From Panax quinquefolius (lineage: Eukaryota > Streptophyta > Magnoliopsida > Apiales > Araliaceae), in assembly GCA_020205615.1 (NCBI GenBank), contig CM035153.1, positions 93,152,792-93,216,791 on the forward strand: a stretch of DNA of 64,000 bases. Direction: 5' to 3'. Within the stretch, counting starts at the first letter, position 1, and every line of letters starts with the position of its first letter. Below, one piece after another: positions 12,741-24,932 of this stretch. The notes beneath the pieces are model-generated. The model was not told the DNA's origin. It made no database searches and worked only from the letters and a program-made list of their open reading frames with translations. The position numbers and the translations under genes are program-made.

Positions 12741-13268
12741 ATATCGATTGATGTTACATGGATAAAATATTGATGATGGATCGTTAAATTCATAGATTAT
12801 AGTAGATTTCATTCTCTACGTAACTCTTCTATGAATTATTATGTCCGCGTAATATTGATCCAAACTTGTCAGCTCATCAGTATTCTATCGATTTTTTCCT
12901 CGCTGGAGACTAACGATAATTTGTTGTATATTATCTTAGTCATAATATTCTTTATCGGGCTAGTTGAGCTCACCCTTTTCCTTGTTGTTCCATTTTTCTT
13001 CTCGTGAGGCGAGAATGTAGCGAGTACTAGTCTGGTATGGAATGAAGGTTCTAGAGAGAGTTGTTTAGTAGTCCTCACCATTTTTGTAAAATAATGTATC
13101 AATAAATGTGATGGGGATTTATTTGAGTATAGATATTGTCTAAAAGATAATATTTGTATTTAAACTCACGCTTTTACCATTGTAATAATAAAGTTGTAGT
13201 TGTTTCTCGCACCATGTATTTGGCGACTCGTGAATGGGTGTGGTGTATACCTATTTTGGGGCGCCACA

Positions 13269-13282
13269 AATGGTATCGTAGC
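13269..13282 (+). other. Primer-binding site (tRNA-Met type), internal copy 1
   Basis: TGGTATCGTAGC at 13271-13282, two bases after the LTR. The canonical plant initiator-tRNA site is TGGTATCAGAGC, so this copy is altered at the AG step. Confidence 0.8.
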
Positions 13283-13458
13283 TTAGGGATATGATCTCTC
13301 ATGAGAACGGGAATAGAACTAGGAGGGGAGAGACGAGTAAATCCTTCGCTAGTGTGTCCTCCTACCTAAGCTTATTTGTTGGTCGGGTCATAATATAGGG
13401 TATTATGTGATTTGTTGATTTCCTTAATTAACCCTTGTTTTATGACAAAGATTTGAGA

Positions 13459-16350
13459 ATGTCGATCGAGAATATTAATAAAGGAGTAAATGAGACCGTG
13501 GAGATGCCTCGTATTTACCAACGAGGAGAACGTGCAACAGTCGGGCAATGTTCCTCCCGTGAATAACACCACCGAAGCGTATGAGGAACGAGGGATGTTT
13601 AGAAGTTTTTCATAGCTCATGCAAAATCGCATTTAGGAGACTCGTGTTCAAAATACAGAGAGAAATGATAGCAATTCACGGGTGGTCACAACCAAGCAGC
13701 TTTAAAGAGTCAGACCACCGCATTTAAGGAAAGCCGATCCGATCACGGCGGAAACATGGGTCAAACAAATTACCAAGATATTCGATGTCTTGGATGCACG
13801 GAGGAAACGTAGGTTCCATTCGCTACCTTTATGTTCCGTGGCGGGCAGACATCGGTGGTGAATCAGAAGCGTACCCATCCAAATTGCACTCGGATGTCAT
13901 GCCAGGAGACGCTTTCAGAACAAATTCAATGACAAGTACTTCCCCGAAAGTATTCGTATATGAAGGAAGTGGAGTTTATTAGACCGAGCGAGAATAACAC
14001 GACGGTGTCCCAAAGACGAGGCGAAGTTCATGAGTTATCCAGTGTTCAGCACCTCATTTGGTGGAGAATGAGGAACGATGACGCGGATGTTTCGAGAGGT
14101 TTGAAACCCGACATACGCCAAGATCTCATTTCTCATAAATTTTCTCTATTCGGACAATGTTGTCAATGTGGCTCAAATGTTAGAGCGAGATAACGAAAGA
14201 CGCTCAACCGAGGGACCATAACCGTGGATCATACCAAAATAAAGCAAATCATCGAATAACGATAACCAAATGGAGAAAGAAGAATACTGGACAAAGGCGG
14301 TAACCACTCCGGTGGTAATCATGGCCATGAAAATAGAAGAAGCGAGCCTGGGAGGAGATTTTAAAAGAGGAGATTCAACAACGACCATTTGAAGACGCCG
14401 CCGCCAAGAGTAACTAGTTTTAAGGGAGGAGAACGACCATCGGTCAGATATGTTACAAATGCGGAAAGAGGGATATATCACCTTAAACCGCCACAACAGC
14501 TTTAAGGTATGCTATAATTGTGGAAAAGAAGGACATATCGCCGAGATCAGACGATATCGAAACCTAGTGCAATGGGCGGTGACTCAAAAGGATGTCCCGT
14601 AAAAGTCAAAGTCAACGATTCTCGGAAGAGCGCTTTGTCGTGACCTTCCATTAAAATACGAGGAACCCGAACGGTTAGCACGCAAGTTAGTTAATTATAA
14701 ATTCTTGCGAAGTTTATACCTTACTAGATAATTTGCTTCTACCCATTCTTTTATCTCTTTGCTTATACCAACGCTTGAACTTGACTACGGAGAAATTAGA
14801 CTTTGACCTATTTATGGAGACTCTAGTTAGAGAAAAACTTCATTACATCCGTTGTTTAAAAAATCTTGTTTGATTCAAGTTGGCACCATTACCTTACCGC
14901 TGACCTTATCTCTTTAAAGATACTTGCTTTTGGGGATTGATTGGTTAACTACTCATCACGCCAAAATTGATTGCTTTTGTAAGGTCATTAGTTTTCATAT
15001 TCCTAAGCAACCCGTTATTCAACTCAAGCAATCAAACCATTGTAGTCAAACATTTTCATATCAAGCCATGAAGTCATTCGCTTATTACGGATGTCAAGTT
15101 TTCTTAGTCCATGTTATGGATTTGAATAAAGACACGCCGATTTGAATAATATTCCCGTTGTTATTGATTTTCCCCGACGATTTCTCAAGAATTTCTTGCT
15201 TACTCCCAAAGCCCGATATTAAATTTTGTATCGACTTTGAACCCGGTACAAAAACTCATTTCTAAAATCTCATATCGAATGGCTCCTATTGAACTTCGTG
15301 AGTTAAAAATTCAACTATAGAATTTGGTACCGAGCCTTTATCTTGTGACTTCCTTTGTGGAATGCACCCAAGCCGCACTCTCTCTAGGGGACGCCATATT
15401 CGTGCGATAGTAAAAATCGATAGGTGTCATTGTGACGTCTTATCCAAGATTGGGATATGAGTCACAATTGAGAGCAACCTAAGTCGAGAATCGAAATACG
15501 TAGCTTTCTAGGCTTAGTTGGTTATTATCGGAGATTCGTTGAAGGATATTCTCGAATCGCTATTCCATTATCGCAATCGACTCAGAGAGATACAAAATTC
15601 AATGGAGCAAGGAATGTTGGAAGAGCTTCAAGAACTCAAGAGAGACTCATTTCAAAGATATGTTCGACCATGCCATCCTCGAAAAGCGAACGTGGTAGCC
15701 GACGTGTTGAGTAGAAAATCGTATACAAGCACGAAAGTACGATATCACAAAGACTAATTTCAGATAATTTACAAATAATAGAGATGGAGATGAAAACTCT
15801 AGGTACCCACGTGATGATATACTGAGTACGTGATGATATACGAGTATAATCGACTTTTAATCGATAAAGTTAAAGATGTTCAAGCTACACACCCGAGTCG
15901 ATGAATTTGAAGAAGGAGGTGCAAGAAGTTGTTATTTTAAAAGCGAGAATCGGTGAGGTGAGGAAAGCTCAAACCTTCGATTTATTAATCCATTTGAAAT
16001 TCTCGATCGAATAGGAACCGTGGCCTATAGACTCGCTTTTACCACCAAGTATGACGCGTGTTCATAACGCTTTTCACGTGATCGATGTTACGTAAATATG
16101 TGGACAACCCGAAACACGCTATCGAAGTTAGAACCCACGAGATAGCCAAGACTTAACGTGACGGGAGGTACCGCCAAGATTTTGTAGAGGAAAGAACACG
16201 ACCTATGTACCGAGGTTATACCATAAGTTAAAGTTTTGTGGAGAAACCATGCTATTGAGGAAATGACCGGGAGTTGGAAACGAAAATGAAAGCGAGGTAT
16301 CTTTACCTTTTCAAACACCAGTATCGTGACGCCAATTTCGAGGACGAAAT
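13459..16350 (+). pseudogene. Deleted gag-pol remnant, internal copy 1 (Ty3/gypsy)
   Basis: The start is taken as ATG 13459, by analogy with the gag start of the related element at 58901. Recognisable in order: gag capsid (13790-14170, with ATFMFRG-like and HMKEVEF-like pieces in different frames), two CCHC knuckles (about 14450-14560, CYKCGK and CYNCGKEGH), protease C-terminal region (about 14890-15130, ending near LGIDWLTTHH), the N-terminal part of RT (15150-15310), and RNase H entry (15500-15640, VGYYRRFVEGYSRI). This is followed directly by the RNase H end (about 15675-15720, KANVVADVLSRKS) and the integrase C-terminal tail (about 15990-16330). Missing are the RT palm with its catalytic Asp pair, the RNase H core and the integrase catalytic core. 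Many one-base frameshifts occur. It cannot encode an active pol; any movement needed another element. Confidence 0.85.
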
Positions 16351-16355
16351 TTCAT

Positions 16356-16366
16356 AAGAGGGAGGT
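16356..16366 (+). other. Polypurine tract before LTR 2
   Basis: AAGAGGGAGGT lies immediately upstream of the second LTR, the position of the plus-strand primer. The same tract, with one extra G, precedes LTR 3. Confidence 0.8.
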
Positions 16367-19099
16367 CAGAAGACCCTCAAATTTTTTTAAATAAAAAGGA
16401 ATTTTCTTTATTTATTATTTTGAAATAGTAAGGGTTGATTTGATTAAGGTGGATAGTAAAGGGTTAAATACGCAAATATTTCAAAATAAGCAAGTGGTTA
16501 TAAAATATTCATTACTGTCGGGGAATATTCATTTGGTCGTGGAATATTCAGAATCGCTTCGGGAATATTCGTACGACGGCGCAGCCATGTGTGGGCCCCA
16601 TAATGGAAAGCGATTGGATGAGGAAAACGACAAATATAAGTTGGTTAAAAATAACTGCCAGTAGTTGTTACCAAGTAAGATCGGCTTGAATACCCGGTGG
16701 TTAAATACAAGAATACGCTGGTCGCACAAAGAAGACACACCAGATATTGCACATATTGTTGAATTATCGATCCTTACGTAAGAAGACACTACTCAATAAT
16801 TTTCACAAAGAATTATCGCTCAATAGTTTATTTTATTGATTCAATAATTGTCGCGTTGGTATTTTATATTATCATTGTTCAATAATTGTCATCGCATGAA
16901 GATTTTCCATTATCGATCAATAATTCATATTATTTGAATAATATTATTAGATAACATTATTGGCAATGTCTAGAAAGTTCTGCTCTAAGGAGAGGTTTGG
17001 TCACCTAATTGCACACCACAGAGAGGAGAAATCCTTATCGAAAGCCCCTCTTCCTGGGAACACTGTCATTATAAATGTGATTCTCGTAATATTATTTGTG
17101 AATAATTAATTATTGATTCATATGATAAGGAAATATTTATTTTATATGAATATAAATGATGGATTTATTTATGTGGTTATTAATGAAGGAATTAATGTTG
17201 AGGTGTTTTATCGATTTTATCTGATTGAGGTGTTAAAAATCAAATCGTGGGTTTTAGAGATATATCATGGGGTTATAATTTTTAATCCGACCGCTTGATT
17301 GTGGTAATTTTTGGGTATGTTATACATACATAAGTTGAGTATATGTCCACAAATTTTGAACCGTTAAAATGCACGAATGATTTGTTGTGAATTTTAAGAG
17401 GTGCTCTGATTCTAAATTAGGTTTATAATTGATTTTGGTGGAAAATTCTAGAATTGAGTGGGCCCCACTTGTGGTTGGTGAAAAATGTGTGCTGAATTTT
17501 ATTTCAAATGTGGTGGGTGGCAATAGTAGCGGTAAAGCCATCAGTAAAGGTGTCAAGTCTCGCTTTGCCGGCTAACATTTTCCTATAAATAGAGGGCTGT
17601 TAGAATTGAAAATCACACCGTAAACAAAGTTTTCTCTTTATCTCTCTATATTATTGAGCGATTTTGTGAGTATTTAGATACTTTGAGAGTTGTTGTCAAA
17701 GACAAGTTTCATTCAAAGATTACTTCCGACCTTTCCTTCCGGCAATCGATTCTTTGAGGTAAGGGATGTTATTTTCTTCTCGATGATGATATTATTTCTT
17801 CAATATCATTATTACTCAAATATCGGTTAGAACTTTTTATCAAATTTGGAACTTTTTCATGCTCTGGGTTACTATTCATGAGTTACTATTCACGAGTTAC
17901 TATTCATGAGTTACTATTCATGAGTTACTATTCACGAAAGTACTATTCATGAAGCGTGAAAATGTTTTTTTGTGGAATTTCTATCTTTTGGTGTCTGAGT
18001 TACTATTCACGATATACGGCACTATTCACGATATACTGAGACTATTCACTTAATACGGCACTATTCAATCTAAAAATGAAAATTTTTCTTTTCATCTAAA
18101 ATATCTATTCGGATACTAGCTTTGATTGTATCCATGTTTTGATCATTCTCGAATTTTACACCACTATGATTATTTATGAAGTATTTTTGAACTCGGATTG
18201 TTTAAAGTACTAATCCATAATACTTTTCATTTTGTTTCAATCGGATTCGCTTTTTTTAAAATATTTTCATCATCCTCGCCTTTAAATGATGATATTATTG
18301 AATATCTTCGGCCAGTAGCAAAGATGAATGATTTCTGAAGAATATCTTTGGCTTTGTAGTGCAAAGATGAGCGGTGTGTTTAAATGAATACGACCGATCG
18401 ATGAATATCTTTGGCCTTTAGTGCAAAGATGAACAGTGTTGAGATGAATACGACCGATTGATGAATATCTTTGGCCTTTAGTGCAAAGATGAACAGTGTT
18501 GAGATGAACACGACCGATTGATGAATATCTTTGGCCTCAGAAGTGCAAAGATGAATATTTGATTTGAGATGAATATCGATTGATGTTACAGGATAAAATA
18601 TTGATGATGGACCGTTAAATTCATAGATTATAGTAGATTTCATTCTCTACGTAACTCTTCTATGAATTATTATGTCACGCGAATATTGATCTCAAACTTG
18701 TTGTCTATCAGATTCTATCGATTTTTCCTCGTTGGAGACTAACGATAATTTGTTGTATATTATCTTAGTCATAATATTCTTTATCGGGCTAGTTGAGCTC
18801 ACCCTTTTCCTTGTTGTTCCATTTTTCTTCTCGTGAGGCGAGAATGTAGCGAGTACTAGCTCGGGGGTATGGAATGAAGGTTCTAGAGAGAGTTGTTTAG
18901 TAGTCCTCACCATTTTTGTAAAATAATGTATCAATAAATGTGATGGGGATTTATTTGAGTATAGATATTGTCTAAAAGATAATATTTGTATTTAAACTCA
19001 CGCTTTATACTGTTGTAATAATAAAGTTGTAGTTGTTTCGCACTATGTATTTGGCGACTCGTAATGGGTGTGGTGTATACCTATTTTGGGGGCGCCACA
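16367..19099 (+). repeat. LTR 2 of the tandem array (middle)
   Basis: Same family and length as LTR 1 (2,733 bp). The first bases read CAGAAGACCC where TGTAAGACCC is expected, so its terminal TG is lost. It ends ...TTTTGGGGGCGCCACA. Its TATA box is at 17583-17594. It serves as 3' LTR of copy 1 and 5' LTR of copy 2. Confidence 0.92.
17583..17594 (+). promoter_or_regulatory. LTR 2 TATA box (CTATAAATAGAG)
   Basis: Identical core and context to the LTR 1 TATA box. Confidence 0.75.
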
Positions 19100-19102
19100 G
19101 CT

Positions 19103-19113
19103 TGGTATCGAGC
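19103..19113 (+). other. Primer-binding site (tRNA-Met type), internal copy 2
   Basis: TGGTATCGAGC lies three bases after LTR 2. It is one base shorter than, and different from, the canonical TGGTATCAGAGC, and it is altered at the same AG step as copy 1. Confidence 0.8.
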
Positions 19114-19286
19114 TTAGGATATGATCTCTGGCGAGAACTGGGAATAGAACTAGAGGGGAGAGACGAGTAAATCCTTCGCTAGTGTGTCCTACCTAAGCTT
19201 ATTTGTTGGTTGGTCATAATATAGGGGTATTATGTGATTTGTTGATTTCCTTAATTAACCCTTGTTTTTATGACAATGATTTGAGA

Positions 19287-22175
19287 ATGTCGAATCGAGA
19301 ATATTAATGAAGGGAGTAAATGAGACCGTGGAGATGCCCAGACTTTTACCAACGAGGAGAACGTGGCAACAGTCGGGCAATGTTCCTCCCGTGAATAACA
19401 CCAATCGAAAGCGTATGAGGAACGAGGGATGTTTAGAAGTTTTTGCAGCTCATGCAAAATCGACGAGGAGACTCGTGTTCAAAATACGAGGAGGAAATGA
19501 TAGCAATTCACGGTGGTCACAAACAAGCAGCTTTAAAGAGTCAGGACCACCGAATTTAAGGGAAAGCCGATCCGATCACGGCGGAAACATGGGTCAAACA
19601 AATTACCAAGATATTCGATGTCTTGGGATGCACGAGAAATGTAAGGTTCCATTCGCTACCTTTATGTTCCGTGGCGAGGCAGACATCTTGGTGGGAATCA
19701 GTGAAGCGTACCCATCCAAATTGCACTCAAGATGTCATGGGAGACGTTTGAAGCAGCTTCAATGACAAGTACTTCCCCGAAAGTATTCGTCATACGAAGG
19801 AAGTGGAGTTTATTAGATCGAGCAGTAATAACATGACGGTGTCCCAAAGACGAGGCGAAGTTCATGAGTTATCCAGTTTCGCACCTCATTTGGTGGAGAA
19901 TGAGGAACGATATGCTGGATGTGTTTCGAGAGGTTTGAAACCCGACATACGCCAAAGATCTCATTTCTCATAAATTTTCTCTCTATTCAGATGTTGTCAA
20001 TGTGGGCTCAATTGTTAGAGCGAGATAACGAAAGTACGTTCAACCGAGGGACCATAACCGTGATCATACCGAAAATAGCGCTATCGTAATAACGATAACC
20101 AAAGGAGAAAGAAGAATACGGACAAAGGCTAGAACCACTCCGGTGGTAATCATGGCCATGAAAATAGAAGAAGCGAGTCCTGGAGGAGATTTTAAAAGAG
20201 GAGATTCAACAACGACCATTCAAGACGCCGCCGCCAAGAGAAAACTAGTTTTAAGGAGGAGAACGACCATCTATCGATATGTTACAAATGCGGAAAGAGG
20301 GATATATCACCTTAAACGCGCCCACAACAGCTTAAGGTATGCTATAATTGTGGAAAAGAAGGACATATCGCCGAGATTAGACGATATCGAAACCCTAGTG
20401 CAATGGGCGGTGACTCAAAAGGATGTCCCGTAAAAGTCAAAGTCAACGATTCTCGAAGAGCGTTTGTCGTGACTTCTATTAAAATACGAGAAACCCGAAC
20501 GGTTAGCACGTTAGTTAATTATAAATTCTTGCGAAGTTTATACCTTACTAGATACCGGGGTTCTACCCCATTCTTTTATCTCTCTTGCTTGCGCTCAACG
20601 CTTGAACTTGACTACGGAGAAATTAGACTTTGACCTATTTATGGAGACTCTGCTAGAGAAACTTTCATTACATCCGTTGTTTAAAAATCTTGTTTGATTC
20701 AAGTTGGCACCATTACCTTACCTTGCCGACCTTATCTCTTTAAAGATACTTGCTTTTGGGGATTGATTGTTAACTACTCATCACGCCAAAATTGATTGCT
20801 TTTGTAAGGTCATTAGTTTTCATATTCCTAAGCAACCCGTTATTCAACTCAAGCAATCAAACCATTGTAGTCAAACATTTTCATATCAAGCCATGAAGTC
20901 ATTCGCTTATTACGGATGTCAAGTTTTCTTAGTCCATGTTATGGATTTGAATAAAGACACGCCGATTTGAATAATATTCTGTTGTTATTGATTTTTCCCG
21001 ACGTATTTCAAAGAATTTCTTGCTTACTCCCAAAGCCCGATATTAAATTTTGTATCGACTTTGAACCCGGTACAAAACTCATTTCTAAAATCTCATATCG
21101 AATGGCTCCTATTGAACTTCGTGAGTTAAAAATTCAACTATATAAATTTGGTACCGAGCCTTTATCTTGTGACTTCCTTTGTGGAATGCACCTAAGCCGA
21201 CTCTCTCGTAGGGGACGCCATATTCGCATGCGATAGTAAATCGATAGGTGTCATTGTGACGTACATATCCAAGATTGGGATATGAAATCACAATTGAGAG
21301 CAACCTAAGTCAAGAATCGAAATACGTAGCTTTCAAGCTTAGTTGGTTATTATCGAGATTCGTTGAAGGATATTCTCGAATCGCTATTCCATTATCGCAA
21401 CTGACTCGTAGAGATACAAAATTCGAATGGAGCAAGGAATGTTGGAAGAGCTTTGAAGAACTCAAGAGGAGACTCATTTCAAAGATATGTTCACCCATGC
21501 CATCCCGGAAAAGCGAACGTGGTAGCCGACGTGTTGAGTAGAAAATCGATATAAGCACGAAAATAATGATATCACAAAGACTAATTTCGTATAATTTACA
21601 AATAATAGAGATGGAGATGAAAACTCTAGGTACCCACGTGATGATATACGAGTACGTGATGATATACGAGTATAATCGACTTTAATCGATAAAGTTAAAG
21701 ATGTTCAAGCTACACAACGGAGCTGATGAATTTGAAGAAGGAGGTGCAAGAAGTTGTTATTTTAAAAGCGAGAATCGGTGAGGTGAGGAAAGCTCAAACC
21801 TTCGATTTATTAATCCATTTGAAATTCTCGATCGAATAGGAACTGTGGCCTATAGACTCGTTTTACCACCAAGTATGACGCGTGTTCATAACATTTTTCA
21901 CGATCGACGATGTTACGTAAATATGTGGACGACCAAAACACGCTATTGAAGTTAGAACCCATTTAGATAGCCAAGACTTAACGCACGAGGAGGTACCACA
22001 AGATTTTGTAGAGGAAAGAACATGACCTATGTATCGAGGTTATACCATAAGTTAAAGTTTTGTGGAGAAACCATGTTATTGAGGAAATGACTGGGAGTTG
22101 GAAACGAAAATGAAAGCGAGGTATCTTTACCTTTTCAAAACACTGTGTATTTACGCCAATTTCGAGGACGAAATT
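19287..22175 (+). pseudogene. Deleted gag-pol remnant, internal copy 2 (Ty3/gypsy)
   Basis: Same architecture and same deletions as copy 1. The gag is open in one frame for longer (19307-19765, including FATFMFRGEAD). Then come the knuckles (20275-20375), protease region (20440-20960), RT N-terminus with the motif RMAPIELRELK (about 21095-21130), an unassigned stretch to about 21300, RNase H entry (21335-21480), a direct jump to the RNase H end (21495-21550) and the integrase tail (about 21810-22150, ending with the LESEMK-like chromovirus C-terminus). Relative to the full-length cousin at 51520-61780 it lacks the RT palm, RNase H core and integrase core. Copy 1 and copy 2 differ mainly by small indels rather than by large events. 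Confidence 0.85.
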
Positions 22176-22179
22176 TCAT

Positions 22180-22191
22180 AAGGAGGGAGGT
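22180..22191 (+). other. Polypurine tract before LTR 3
   Basis: AAGGAGGGAGGT lies directly upstream of the TGTAAGACC start of LTR 3. Confidence 0.85.
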
Positions 22192-24932
22192 TGTAAGACC
22201 TCAAATTTTTTAAATAAAAAGGAATTTTCTTTATTTATTATTTTGAAATAGTAAGGGTTGATTTGATTAATGTGGATAGTAAAGGGTTAAATACGCAAAT
22301 ATTTCAAAATAAGCAAGTGGTTATAAAATATTCATTACCGCTTGAATATTCATTTGGTCGTGGAATATTCAGACTGCTTCTAGAATATTCGTATGACGAT
22401 TGCAAGCAGACCACAATGTGGGCCCCATAATGGAAAGCGATTGATGAGGAAAACGACAAATATAAGTTGGTTAAAAATAACTACGTAGTTGTTACTGCTA
22501 AAGACCGTTGAATACCCGTGGTTAAATACAAGAATACGCGCGTGGTCAGCACAAAGAAGTACACCAGATTATTGCATGTATTGTTGAATTATTGATCCTT
22601 ACGTAAGAAGACACTACTCAATAATTTTCACAAAGAATTACCGCTCAATAGTTTATTTTATTGATTCAATAATTGTCATTGCGTTGGTATTTTATATTAT
22701 CATTGTTCAATAATTGTCATCGCACAAGATTTCCCATTATCGATCAATAATTCATATTATTTGAATAATATTATTAGATAACATTATTGGCAATGTCTAG
22801 AAAGTTCGCGCCTAAGGAGAGGTTTGGTCACCTAATCAAGGCCAAGCCAAGAAGGAGAAATCCTTATCGAAAGCCCCTCTTCCGGGAACAAATTTCGTCA
22901 TTATAAATGTGATTCTCGTAATATTATTTGTGAATAATTAATTATTGATTCATATGATAAGGAAATATTTATTTTATATGAATATAAATGATGGATTTAT
23001 TTATGTGGTTATTAATGAAGGAATTAATGTTGAGGTGTTTTATCAAGATTTTATCTGATTGAGGTGTTAAAAATCAAATCGGGGTTTTGAGATATATCAT
23101 GGGGTTATAATTTTTAATCCGACCGCTGATTGTGGTAATTTTGGGTATGTTATACATACATAAGTTGAGTATATGTCCACAAATTTTGAACCGCTAAAAA
23201 TGCACGAATGATTTGTTGTGAATTTTAAGAGGTGTCGGATTCTAAATTAGGTTTATAATTGATTTTGGTGGAAAATTTAGAATTGAGTGGGCCCCACTTG
23301 TGGTTGGTGAAAAATGTGCTGAATTTTATTTCAAATGTGGTGGGTGGCAATAGTAGCGGTGTAAAGCCATCGTGTAGCAGTCAAGTCTCGCTTCTACGGC
23401 TAACATTTTCCTATAAATAGAGGGCTAAGTTAGAATTGAAAATCACACCGTAAACAAAGTTTTCTCTTTATCTCTATATTATCGAGCGTATTTTGTGAGT
23501 ATTTAGATACTTTGAGAGTTGCTGTCAAAGATAAGTTTCATTCAAAGATCACTTCCGACCTTCCTTCCGGCAAGTAATCGATTCTTTGAGGTAAGGGATG
23601 TTATTTTCTTCTCGATGATATTATTTCTTCAATATCATTATCTTTGAAATATCGTTTAGAACTTTTTATCAAATTTGGAACTTTTTCATGTATCTGGGTT
23701 ACTATTCATGAGTTACTATTCACGAGTTACTATTCATGAGTTACTATTCACGAGTTACTATTCACGAGTACTATTCATGAAGCGTGAAAATGTTTTTTTT
23801 GGGAATTTCTATCTTTTGGTGTCTGAGTTACTTATTCACGATACTAAGACTATTCACGATATCTACTAAGACTATTCACGAATACTTAGACTATTCAATC
23901 TAAAAATGAAAATTTTTCTTTTCATCTAAAATATCTATTCGGATACTAGCTTTGATTGTATCCATGTTTTGATCATTCTCAATTTTACACCAATGATTAT
24001 TTATGAAGTATTTTTGAACTCCCTGATTGTTTAAAAGTACTAATCCATAATACTTTTCATTTTGTTTCAATCGGATTCGCTTTTTAAAATATTTTTCATC
24101 ATCCTCGCCTTTAAATGATGATATTATTGAATATCTTTGGCCCAGAGTGCAAAGATGAATGATTTCTCAAGAATATCTTTGGCCCAGAGTGCAAAAAGAT
24201 GAGCATGTTTTAAATGAACACGACCGATCGATGAATATCTTTGGCCTTTAGTGCAAAGATGAACAGTGTTGAGATGAACATGACCGATTGATGAATATCT
24301 TTGGCCTTTAGTGCAAAGATGAACAGTGTTGAGATGAACACGACCGATTGATGAATATCTTTGGCCTCAGAAGTGCAAAGATGAATATTTGATTTGAGAT
24401 GAATATTGATTGATGTTACAGGATAAAATATTGATGATGGATCGTTAAATTCATAGATTATAGTAGATTTCATTCTCTACGTAACTCTTCTATGAATTAT
24501 TATGTCCACGCTAATATTGATCTCAAACTTGTCATTTATCATTGTATTCTATCGATTTTTCCCTCGCTTGGAGACTAACGATAATTTGTTGTATATTATC
24601 TTAGTCATAATATTCTTTATCGGGCTAGTTGAGCTCACCCTTTTCCTTGTTGTTCCATTTTTCTTCTCGTGAGGCGAGAATGTAATGAGTACTAGTGGGG
24701 TATGGAATGAAGGTTCTAGAGAGAGTTGTTTAGTAGTCCTCACCATTTTTGTAAAATAATGTATCAATAAATGTGATGGGGATTTATTTGAGTATAGATA
24801 TTGTCTAAAAGATAATATTTGTATTTAAACTCACAGTTTTACTGTTGTAATAATAAAGTTGTAGTTGTTTCTGTACCATGTATTTGGCGACTCAGAATGG
24901 GTGTGGTGTATACCTATTTTGGGGGCGTCACA
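22192..24932 (+). repeat. LTR 3 of the tandem array
   Basis: Begins TGTAAGACCTCAAATTTTT and ends ...TTTTGGGGGCGTCACA, then the duplication CTTAT. 2,741 bp. Its TATA box is at 23411-23422, and its tandem repeats are at 23697-23900 and 24124-24385, as in the other two LTRs. Confidence 0.92.
23411..23422 (+). promoter_or_regulatory. LTR 3 TATA box (CTATAAATAGAG)
   Basis: Same core and flanks as in LTR 1 and LTR 2. Confidence 0.75.

Larger units (their letters stand above)
10539..13268 (+). repeat. LTR 1 of the tandem array
   Basis: Begins TGTAAGACCCCGAAATTTT and ends ...TTTTGGGGCGCCACA. About 2,730 bp. It contains a TATA box (11752-11763), tandem ACTATTCAYGA repeats (about 12036-12240) and ~60-bp repeats (about 12460-12740). 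It has no coding potential; the frames inside it reflect repeats. Confidence 0.92.
10539..24932 (+). mobile_element. Tandem gypsy array: LTR-internal-LTR-internal-LTR
   Basis: Three LTRs (10539-13268, 16367-19099, 22192-24932) bracket two internal regions of about 3.1 kb each, all on the + strand, within one CTTAT duplication. Each internal region begins with a tRNA-Met-type primer site and ends with a polypurine tract. Both internal copies carry the same coding deletions, so they descend from one deletion derivative. The arrangement is typical of unequal recombination between LTRs of two copies. The LTRs resemble those of 51520-61780 in start (TGTAAGACCCC), end (GGGGGCGTCACA) and repeat content. 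Confidence 0.92.

Noticed and set aside
12545..12793. Minus-strand frames HRSVVFISTLFIF repeated at 12545, 18380 and 24210
   Set aside because: Same ~60-bp LTR repeat seen three times because there are three LTRs. No independent evidence of coding.
14173..14496. 107-codon minus-strand frame
   Set aside because: Antisense shadow of the gag region of internal copy 1, where sense knuckles and capsid pieces are recognisable.
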